The notes under the pieces: generated by a model
Told to the model about the DNA's origin: nothing
Database searches by the model: none
What the model saw: the letters and a program-made list of their open reading frames with translations, nothing else
Origin: Parabacteroides sp.
GTDB taxonomy: Bacteria; Bacteroidota; Bacteroidia; Bacteroidales; Tannerellaceae
Direction: 5' to 3'
Length of the DNA stretch: 64,000 bases
NCBI GenBank assembly: GCA_019417325.1
Contig: DXVO01000023.1
Location: 372,001-436,000, forward strand
Part shown: positions 35,447-43,760 of the stretch, one piece after another
Position numbering within the stretch: position 1 is the first letter of the stretch
Layout: every line of letters begins with the position of its first letter
Position numbers and translations under genes: made by a program

Positions 35447-36241
35447 ATGATATTATTAAGTTTCGACACAGAAGAGTTCGATGTTCCTTTAGAGCATAAC
35501 GTTGACTTCCCTTTTGAAGAACAAATGAAGGTTTCCATCTATGGAACCGAAAAAATACTGGACTGCCTGAAAAAGAACCAGGTCCGTGCCACTTTCTTCT
35601 GTACGGCGAATTTTGCCATACATGCACCGGAAATTATGAAACGAATCATGGACGAAGGACATGAAGTAGCTTCCCACGGATATAATCACTGGACCTTTAA
35701 GGAAAGTGATCTGAAAGCTTCACGCGATAAGCTGGAAGAATTGACCGGAAGGAAAATCCGCGGATACAGGATGGCAAGAATGATGCCTGTTTCAGAAAAA
35801 GAAATTTACAAAGCCGGATATGAATATAACACTTCCCTGAACCCTACATTCATTCCGGGACGTTATATGAATCTTTCAACACCGCGCACCTATTTCTTAC
35901 GTGAAAATGTTTTACAGATTCCAGCATCGGTAACCCCTTGCCTGCGTTTTCCACTTTTCTGGCTGGCTTATCATAACCTGCCTGCTTCTGTCTATCGCTG
36001 GCTGGCAAACCGGACAGTGAAACACGACGGGTATTTTGTCACTTATTTCCACCCTTGGGAATTTTACCCGTTAGGTGAACATCCTGAATTAAAAATGCCT
36101 TTCATCATACGCAATCAGGCCGGCGAAGGTATGGTAAAGCGACTGAATGATTTGATATGTTATTTTAAAGATAAAGACCGTAAGTTTATTACGTATTCCG
36201 AATTTACGGACATTGTTCGTCCTAATGCAATTGAAAAATGA
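35447..36241 (+). CDS. Polysaccharide deacetylase (NodB-type)
   Basis: This 264-residue carbohydrate esterase 4-type protein has no signal peptide. The metal-site motif 1 is LLSFDTEEFD (D7) and motif 2 is VASHGYNHWTF (H77, H81). The later conserved parts include RGYRMARMMPV and GYFVTYFHPWEF. It likely removes an acetyl or formyl group from a cytoplasmic or membrane-linked sugar. Its stop overlaps the start of the GT2 gene by 4 bases (ATGA), so the pair is coupled. Confidence 0.88.
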   Translation: MILLSFDTEEFDVPLEHNVDFPFEEQMKVSIYGTEKILDCLKKNQVRATFFCTANFAIHAPEIMKRIMDEGHEVASHGYNHWTFKESDLKASRDKLEELTGRKIRGYRMARMMPVSEKEIYKAGYEYNTSLNPTFIPGRYMNLSTPRTYFLRENVLQIPASVTPCLRFPLFWLAYHNLPASVYRWLANRTVKHDGYFVTYFHPWEFYPLGEHPELKMPFIIRNQAGEGMVKRLNDLICYFKDKDRKFITYSEFTDIVRPNAIEK

Positions 36242-37218
36242 AATTAGCCATTGTTTTGCCTTGTTATAATGAGCAAGAAGTATTACCCCGTTCTATTGAA
36301 AAGTTGACCGGTTTATTTAATGATCTGATAAAACGGGAAAAAATCTCGGCAGACAGTTTCATGATGTTCGTTAATGATGGTAGCAAAGACCGCACTTGGG
36401 AAATTATCTCCGAACAATTTGAAGCAAATACATACGTAAAAGGAATAAACCTTGCAGGTAATGTAGGACATCAAAATGCCATCATGGCAGGTATGATGAC
36501 TGCTAAAGACATGAGTGATGCAGTTATCACAATGGATGCAGACTTGCAAGATGACCTGAATGCCATAGAGAAAATGGTAGACCACTTCGCAAACGGATAC
36601 GATATTGTGTATGGTGTAAAAGTTTCAAGAAAGGCAGACCCGTTACTCAAGCGTCTTTCTGCTACGATTTTCTATAAATTGCAACATGCGATGGGGCTTA
36701 AAACGATTTACAATCACGCAGACTTTCGCTTGATGAGTCGTCGTGCCTTACAGCAATTATCTCTTTACAAGGAACGAAACCTATACCTGAGAGGTATTGT
36801 ACCGATGGTAGGCTATCGTTGGACCACTGTAGATGACATGATAAGCGAACGCGAAGCCGGTCAATCCAAATATACACTGAAAAAGATGCTGAACCTGGCT
36901 GTCGATGGTATTACCTCTTTCTCTATTGAACCTATTCATTGGATTTTAGGTGCCGGAATATTCTTTTTGTGCACCAGCGTCATAATGACTATTTATATCC
37001 TTTATTCTTTTTTCGACCATATTGTTGTTCCTGGATGGACCTCAATCATGATCTCTCTATGGTTCATCGGCAGTATCTTACTGCTGGCTATCGGAGTAAT
37101 CGGACAATATATTGGTAAAATTTATACTGAAGTAAAAGAACGTCCTCTTTACAATATAGAGGAGATTCTGGATGAAAAAGATGCTACTAAAAAGGATGAA
37201 AATAACAGCAAAAATTAA
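36238..37218 (+). CDS. Family 2 glycosyltransferase, polyprenyl-phosphate sugar transferase type
   Basis: This 326-residue protein has a GT-A domain (LPCYNEQEVLPRSIEKL; VNDGSKDRTWEII; ITMDADLQDD with the metal-binding DxD; EREAGQSKYTLKKM) and two C-terminal membrane helices at about 228-255 and 268-292. This is the DPM/ArnC/GtrB layout that charges undecaprenyl phosphate with one sugar. It follows the deacetylase by overlap and is followed by a GT87-like membrane transferase. Confidence 0.92.
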   Translation: MKLAIVLPCYNEQEVLPRSIEKLTGLFNDLIKREKISADSFMMFVNDGSKDRTWEIISEQFEANTYVKGINLAGNVGHQNAIMAGMMTAKDMSDAVITMDADLQDDLNAIEKMVDHFANGYDIVYGVKVSRKADPLLKRLSATIFYKLQHAMGLKTIYNHADFRLMSRRALQQLSLYKERNLYLRGIVPMVGYRWTTVDDMISEREAGQSKYTLKKMLNLAVDGITSFSIEPIHWILGAGIFFLCTSVIMTIYILYSFFDHIVVPGWTSIMISLWFIGSILLLAIGVIGQYIGKIYTEVKERPLYNIEEILDEKDATKKDENNSKN

Positions 37219-38374
37219 TACATTCCTGCATAAACCTTTTTTCAGTGATTACCGTACCCTGTTCGGGTTATGGCTTTTATTGCCTCTGATTGCAGGTTTA
37301 TTAAAGATATCGAAACATAATAATTTTCTGATCTTCAAGTATGTATACTGGCATACCATTGAACAGCTCTCATTATATGAGAGCTATCCTGATTGTTATC
37401 AGGATGTTAACCACTATGGACCGTTATTCAGCTTAATAATTGCGCCTTTTGCAGTAATCCCGACTCCTTTGGGAGTAACGTTATGGGGAGTTGCGATGTC
37501 TCTTATCCTTTATTATGCTATCCGGGTTTTACCGCTCGAAAGGCAAAAGCACATTTTTATTTATTGGTTTTGCGCCCATGAGTTACTGACAGCTCTTTTC
37601 ATGAGTCAATTTAATATTGTAATAGCAGCTATCATCATAGCTACATTTTATTGTATTAAAAAAGAAAAAGACATATGGGCTACTTTATTTATCTTAATAG
37701 GAACATTCGTAAAACTTTACGGCATAGTCGGACTGGCATTTTTCTTCTTTTCCAAACATAAGATAAAATTTATATTATCCTTCATTGGATGGTCTGTCGT
37801 TCTTTTTATCGCACCGATGGCTATCAGTAGTCCGGAATACATCATCGGACAATATCAGGAATGGTTTACCTGTCTGTTTGAAAAGAACGAAGAAAATATG
37901 TTTTCTTTATATCAAAATGTTTCTTTATTAGGTATAATCAGAAAAGTCAGCCATTCAACTTCCTATTCTGATTTAGGAATCATATTAAGTGGATTAGTCT
38001 TGTTTGCGTTGCCCTATTTACGGACGAAACAGTATAAATTTGAAGCCTTTCAATACGCTTTATTGGCATCCGTTATGCTGTTTGTTGTTTTATTCAGCAC
38101 GGGAAGCGAATCGAGCTCCTATATCATTGCATTAGTAGGCGTATGTATTTGGTATGTTACCGCCCCTTGGAAACGTTCTCGCTGGGATGTAGCACTCATG
38201 ATTTTTGCTTTTATAATAACCAGTATGTCTCCTTCTGACTTATTCCCCAAATCCATCCGGCAGACTTTAATACAACCTTATGCACTCAAAGCCTTACCCT
38301 GTGCTATTATCTGGTTAAAATTGTGCTGGGAGATATGTACACGGGATTATACTGTGCAAAAAATTAGAAACTAA
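37172..38374 (+). CDS. GT87/DUF2029-type membrane glycosyltransferase
   Basis: This 400-residue polytopic protein has about ten helices and an early DVNHYGPLFSLIIAPFA loop, resembling GT-C transferases that use polyprenyl-phosphate mannose. It would take the sugar charged by the GT2 enzyme and move it to an acceptor on the outer face of the inner membrane. The start at 37172 lies inside the GT2 gene (47-base overlap); Met9 at 37196 is an alternative. The acceptor is unknown. Confidence 0.82.
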   Translation: MKKMLLKRMKITAKINTFLHKPFFSDYRTLFGLWLLLPLIAGLLKISKHNNFLIFKYVYWHTIEQLSLYESYPDCYQDVNHYGPLFSLIIAPFAVIPTPLGVTLWGVAMSLILYYAIRVLPLERQKHIFIYWFCAHELLTALFMSQFNIVIAAIIIATFYCIKKEKDIWATLFILIGTFVKLYGIVGLAFFFFSKHKIKFILSFIGWSVVLFIAPMAISSPEYIIGQYQEWFTCLFEKNEENMFSLYQNVSLLGIIRKVSHSTSYSDLGIILSGLVLFALPYLRTKQYKFEAFQYALLASVMLFVVLFSTGSESSSYIIALVGVCIWYVTAPWKRSRWDVALMIFAFIITSMSPSDLFPKSIRQTLIQPYALKALPCAIIWLKLCWEICTRDYTVQKIRN

Positions 38375-38384
38375 GAAAGTTGTT

Positions 38385-38860
38385 TATTCATTCTTAAAAC
38401 ACATACTAAACCGTACCTGAGTTAAAAATCCTCCTTGAATATATCCTCCGTATGGAGACTATAGGCCTTTCCTGCCGTGACTCAATTCATTCTATTAAAA
38501 AACATTTCTGTCTGTATTATAAAAACGTGGAGTTGTATAAAGGAAGAGAGAACATGGACGTAATGCCATCATTTGTTATTTTACCGGAAGGAATCTCTAT
38601 TGTATTAACCTCTCTAGTCCGGAATTAGAAATCTACACCTAAATGAATTAAGCATCCTTTCTTATCTTGTTGCCACCAGACTACACGACTGGTAGAAACA
38701 AAAATATTTTTTGTTCTTTGCCAATCTTATTAATATCGTTATGTGTATAAAGACCGGTAGCTAAATACCAGTTCGCACTATAAAAATGATAGGTTATTCC
38801 CTATTTCCAGCTATTAGTAAATGGCAGAACAGATTTCACCCCTCTATACTGCCCTAAGAT
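38385..38860 (-). pseudogene. Decayed outer-membrane beta-barrel protein gene(s)
   Basis: No intact frame exists here, but the minus strand reads as protein in pieces. One piece ends with WWQQDKKGCLIHLGVDF and a stop at 38625, following, across a frameshift and one stop, ITYHFYSANWYLATGLYT. A second piece (about 38525-38615) reads IEIPSGKITNDGITSMFSLP and is followed near 38385-38440 by GGYIQGGFLTQVRFSMCF in another frame. Alternating aromatic strands and a terminal Phe suit outer-membrane barrels. Parent family not identified. Two related remnants in tandem are possible. Confidence 0.45.
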
Positions 38861-38883
38861 TTATGTAAAACTTAAACTATTAA

Positions 38884-38919
38884 TAAAAAACGAGATCCTT
38901 TTGAGAATCTCGTTTTTTC
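38884..38919 (-). terminator. Terminator of the GH106-SusCD operon
   Basis: AAAAAACGAGAT pairs with ATCTCGTTTTTT with a short loop, 47 bases after the susD stop. Flanking A and T runs make it usable in both directions. Confidence 0.85.
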
Positions 38920-38965
38920 AAATTGCATAAAAATTTTTATAGCTCCAAAGAGAATGAACTATACA

Positions 38966-40489
38966 TTAATATCCCTTCGTCTGATCCAAATTCGGATTAA
39001 GTTTCATTTCTCTTTCCGGAATCGGGAAATAGACCTCATATGGTTTAAACTCAAAGTCTCCTTCTGAAAAAGCAATTGAGGCTCTATCTTTTGTTGTCGG
39101 ATTTTCCTTTTCACGCATCCCGTACGCATTGAGAAATACGGCCAACTCTTCCGGGGTTTTCGTACGTTTCAAATCAAACCACCTATGATTTTCAAATGCC
39201 AATTCTATTCTTCTTTCGTGTAAAACACACTCTCTGAAAGATTCTTTTGACAAATTTGAAACAGGATCAAGACCTGCTCTTTCACGAATCTGGTTCAAAT
39301 AACCGTAAGCTTCAGAAGTAGGGCCCTCCGACTCATTGATAGCCTCAGCCAAAGACAGCAGAACTTCGGCATAACGCATTAAAGGCCAGTTATCATCGGG
39401 GCGTCCTTCAATCGAGTGTGGATGGTTATACTTATTGATATAAGGAACTGCTACCCATTTACCCTCATTGTTAGTATAGCCCTCACATAGAGAAACGTTT
39501 TTCCGCAAATCGCCTTCTTCAAAGTCTTTAATAATATCCAAAGTCGGAATATTCCAGCCACCACCACTTACGCCAGGAAAAGGTATAACTGCTCCATATG
39601 ATTCTCTCGGATAAAAATTATATATGAAACCACTATATTCTCCTAAATCATTATTTCCCTGAAATTGTACATCCATAATAGATTCTTTATGATTCTTATT
39701 TGCAGGATCAAATACTTTGGCATAATCTTTCAATAAATCATACCCCATTTGAGTAACTTCTTTAAAGGAAGCTATCGCTTCAACATACATTTTCCGTGTC
39801 AGATAAGTCCGTCCTTGTAAAGTCAAAGCAGCCCCTTTAGTCGGTAATCCGATTTCATTAGAAGCCAATTCATTAGGAAAAGGCAAAGAATCTACAGCCA
39901 CTTTCAAATCCTGATCAATCAAAGTATACACGTCCAAAATTGGAGAACGCTTATATTCCCATGCTTGCTCCGGATTATCCAATGGCTCTGTAATAATAAT
40001 TACATCACCAAAAAATTGTACCAAGTCAAAATAATAATAAGCCCGCATAAAATGCATTTGCCCGCTTATTTTCTTCTTAACAGTTTCATCTATATCCGCA
40101 TTTTGTAACTTTGATAAAATTGTATTGATGTTTACCAAATAACTATATAGACTATTATATAAACTATACGGACCTATTTGCTCCATTGTTGTTGCATTGA
40201 TTTGCCAATACTCCATAGCTTCTATACCAGCCCCCTGTCCACGATCTTGCGTATTAAAATGGCAGGTCGTATTGTCCGTAATAAATTCCTTATATTGCCA
40301 TATACCACCAGTATAATCTTGCAATTGGGAATAAACTCCATTAGCCGCCTGTTTGAACTCTTCTTCTGTTTGATAAAAATTACCTGAATCCAATTTGGAG
40401 GGATCGCTTTTCTCTAAAAAGTCACTACATGAAACTAACATACATGCTAAAACGCCGACTGTAAGTATTTTCTTTATATCTGTTCTCAT
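38966..40489 (-). CDS. SusD/RagB family outer-membrane lipoprotein (second PUL)
   Basis: This 507-residue SusD homologue has a lipobox (LACMLVSCSDFLEKSDPS, Cys near 21), an N-terminal NFYQTEEEFKQAANGVYSQLQ region, and the C-terminal signature (RYAEVLLSLAEAINESEG, LNQIRERAGLDP, FRECVLHERRIELAFENHRWFDLKR). It lies 13 bases after susC and is the last gene of the rhamnosidase PUL. If susC is phase-OFF, its translation may suffer by polarity. Confidence 0.96.
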   Translation of the reverse strand: MRTDIKKILTVGVLACMLVSCSDFLEKSDPSKLDSGNFYQTEEEFKQAANGVYSQLQDYTGGIWQYKEFITDNTTCHFNTQDRGQGAGIEAMEYWQINATTMEQIGPYSLYNSLYSYLVNINTILSKLQNADIDETVKKKISGQMHFMRAYYYFDLVQFFGDVIIITEPLDNPEQAWEYKRSPILDVYTLIDQDLKVAVDSLPFPNELASNEIGLPTKGAALTLQGRTYLTRKMYVEAIASFKEVTQMGYDLLKDYAKVFDPANKNHKESIMDVQFQGNNDLGEYSGFIYNFYPRESYGAVIPFPGVSGGGWNIPTLDIIKDFEEGDLRKNVSLCEGYTNNEGKWVAVPYINKYNHPHSIEGRPDDNWPLMRYAEVLLSLAEAINESEGPTSEAYGYLNQIRERAGLDPVSNLSKESFRECVLHERRIELAFENHRWFDLKRTKTPEELAVFLNAYGMREKENPTTKDRASIAFSEGDFEFKPYEVYFPIPEREMKLNPNLDQTKGY

Positions 40490-40502
40490 ATACTTATCTA
40501 AT

Positions 40503-43500
40503 TTAAAAAGTTATAACTGTTCCTATTGAGAAAATGCGTGGAACCGGATAAGATTCGTCATCTCGTCCTAAGTTTGTAACCTTGCTATCCGTATTTGTAT
40601 TAGCATCCGGATTATTTCCCGGATATTTCATAATTAAGAATAAATTCTCTGCATTAAGGTAAAAGCGTGCACCTGGCAATAATGAACTTTTTTTAGGAAT
40701 CGTATAGCCAACAGATATACTTTTCAACCATGCATGACTAGCGTCATAAACATATCTGGAATTAACTTCACGTTCCCACTTCCATGAGTTAGTTGTCGGA
40801 ATAATTCCATTTCCTGGATTTCCAGGCCTCCAACGATCTTTTGCTTCAGCTAAAACATTAAATACCCCATCCATATTTAAAGTGGTAGTTTCAATATTTC
40901 TATATAAGTCATAATTTTGCGCACCTGTAAACAAAATATTCAAATCAAAATTCTTATAATCTCCACCTAACGTCAATGCCCAAACAAATTTTGGATGAGG
41001 ATTACCTATTTCTACCATATCCTGTCTATCATATGTAATTTCTCCATCACCATTAGCATCCCAATATTTATATACTCCCGGAATTGCACCTTCCTGTTTC
41101 GGAGAATTTGCAATTTCTTCTTCACTTTGGAAAATACCTAAACATTTATATCCATATAACATACCAATCGGTTTTCCGACAACTGTTTTATTATAGATAT
41201 TATACATATTATAGTTTTCTATGTAATCATTTTCTCCTCGGATTTCTAATACTTTATTCCTATTAAACGATATATTGAAATTACCTCGTATATTTAAATC
41301 CTTATTAATAGATTTTCTATAATCGAAAGCTAACTCCAAACCACTATTTCTTATTTTTCCAACATTTGTATAAGTTGATGAAAAACCAGATATGATTGGA
41401 ATTTCTTTTGAAAGTAACATCGAATTAGTTTCTTTATTATAATACTCAGCAGTTACAATAAATGAGTTATTAAATAAAGATAAATCTAAGCCTATATCTA
41501 ATGCATTTGATTTTTCCCAACCTAAATCTGTATTAGCAAAAGAACCTACAACAGCCCCTGGAGCAAGGCTTCCTCCTAAGATATAATCAGCAGAATTCAT
41601 ACCTGCCAAACTTGAATAATTACCTATCGCATTATTCCCTGTTACACCATAACTCGCACGAAGTTTCAGATTACTCAACCAAGATAAATCAGGCATAAAA
41701 CTTTCTTCAGAGATTCTCCACCCCACAGATACAGAAGGGAAATTCCCCCATTTGTTATTCGCTCCGAACCGGGAACTTCCTTCACGCCTAAAAGAAGCTG
41801 ACAATAAATATTTATCTTTGAAACTATAATTTGCTCTTGCAAAATAGGCCAACAATCCCCACGACCATTTTTCCGAAGTCATAGATATTGATTCGGCATT
41901 TTGAAACATTTGAATTTTATCATTAGGAAATTTAGAGCCGTTGCCATAAAGCTGGTCATAATTCTCTTCCTGTGCCGTATATCCCAACATCGCACTGATA
42001 GAGTGGTCCTTAATTTGTTTTGAATAAGAAAGTAATAAATCCACATTCCAATTGACAACCTCACGGTTCCATTCCGCCATTGTTGCATTTCTTGGAGCCG
42101 GAGCATTAGCTCCTGAAATTGTTGAAGGTGTAAAATCCTTTCTTTTTAAATTAAATAAGGACATATTAACCGAAGGTTTGAATTTAAAATCCTTCAAGAA
42201 TGTAATCTCTACATATCCATTGGATACAACCCGATTAATATGTTGCTTATTTTCAGTTTCATGCAGATACATTACAGGATTAGGATAACCATAAACGCCT
42301 TCATTTCCACCGATATAGTCATTCCATGTTCCGTCTTCATTATAAATAGGTTCACGGGGATCAGCCATCAAAGCCATACCCAGAATCGCATCTCTTCCTT
42401 CCGTTCCTACTAAACGTTCATTCGTACGAGTTCCTGAAATATTCCATCCCATAGAAATATACTCATTCACATCACCTACTATATTCGCTCTTGCACTAAA
42501 TCGTTCAAAATCTGTTTCAATAACAGCTCCATCTTGCTTTAAATACCCCAAAGAAACAACAGAACGAACTTTTCCCATACCTTCCGATAGGGTTACATTA
42601 TAATTTTGGATTAATGCATTTTTATTCAATATTTCATCATACCAATCAGTAGAATATTTTGTTTGCTCCGGATTCCTGAAATCTAATGGAATTTCGTCTA
42701 TGGAAGGCTCTCGATGTTCATTATATACTACTTTATCAATAAAACTTTGTTTCTTAAATTCAGCAAATTCCACCCCATTCATCATCTTAACCTTACGATT
42801 ATCAGGAACACTCTGAATACCTAAATTTGCCGATGCGGTTAATTTAAGTTCACCTTTTTTTGCTCCTTTGGTCGTGATTAAGACAACACCATTAGAACCT
42901 CTTGCTCCATAAATAGATGTAGAAGCTGCATCTTTTAATACTGAAATAGATTCGATATCGCTTGGACTAACACTTTGTTCCAGAGATGTACCTATAGGAA
43001 AACCATCTACTACGTACAGAGGTTTACTATCCGCACCTAATGATCCTGCACCCCTAATCGTAATATCCATTTCCTTTCCCGGCGTACCTGACGATTGCTT
43101 TACAACAACACCTGGAGCTTGCCCCATAATTAACCGAGAAGGATCAACCAAAGGTGTATCTCCAATATTATTCATATCGACAACTGAAACAGCAGAAGTT
43201 ATATCACTTTTCCTCTGCGTTCCATAACCAACAACAACAACTTCATCCAAAGCTTCCGTATTTTCAGATAATTTTATAGAAAACTTTGTCTTATTTTCCA
43301 CCGTAATTATCTGAGTATTATATCCAATATAAGAAATTAGAAGTACCGCATTGTCTGGAACGTCCAGTGAAAAGTGGCCATCAATATCTGTGATAGTACC
43401 ATTTGTAGTCCCTTTTACCATTATATTCGCTCCAATAATCGGTATTCCGGAAGCGTCAACAACAGTCCCTGTAATTTTTTTAGTCTGTTGACTAACAACC

Positions 43501-43659
43501 AATATTTCTTCTGATGCTAAAGTTCTATTTTCTGCAAACAAACTCGTCGTAGGAAACAGACTTAGACAGGCAAATGGGAGTACATTTATAATAAGGGCTA
43601 CCCCCCCCCACGTTAACTTTTTTAAACATAAGCAGTTGTTTTAAGGTTAAACATTTCAT
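40503..43659 (-). CDS. SusC/RagA TonB-dependent transporter, out of frame at a nine-G tract in the signal peptide
   Basis: The mature protein is intact: a carboxypeptidase-like domain (ITGTVVDASGIPIIGANIMV), plug (LDEVVVVGYGTQRKSDITSA, SKPLYVVDGFPIGTS) and barrel ending in Phe. Its frame has no ATG upstream of the mature part, only a TTG at 43541. The natural ATG at 43659 (or 43627-43629) enters a G9 run at 43601-43609 and reaches a stop about 44 codons in. Removing one G joins the ATG to VALIINVLPFACLSLFP and the cleavage site LFA-ENRT, a standard signal peptide, giving 1051 residues. The tract may be a phase switch or a sequencing error. Operon: GH106 upstream, SusD downstream. Confidence 0.9.
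43601..43609 (-). repeat. Homopolymer tract (G9 on the coding strand) in the susC signal-peptide region
   Basis: Nine C on the plus strand, the longest C or G run I noticed in the window. From the ATG at 43659 to the susC stop is 3157 bases, one more than a multiple of three, so eight or eleven G restores the frame. Confidence 0.9.
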
Positions 43660-43760
43660 ATTTTAACTATAACAAAATTAATTTTATAAAAATCAATTTT
43701 GTTTTGATAAATGATTTTATTGTTTACAAAAACAACAAAAATGTAGTATTTTTCCTCTCG

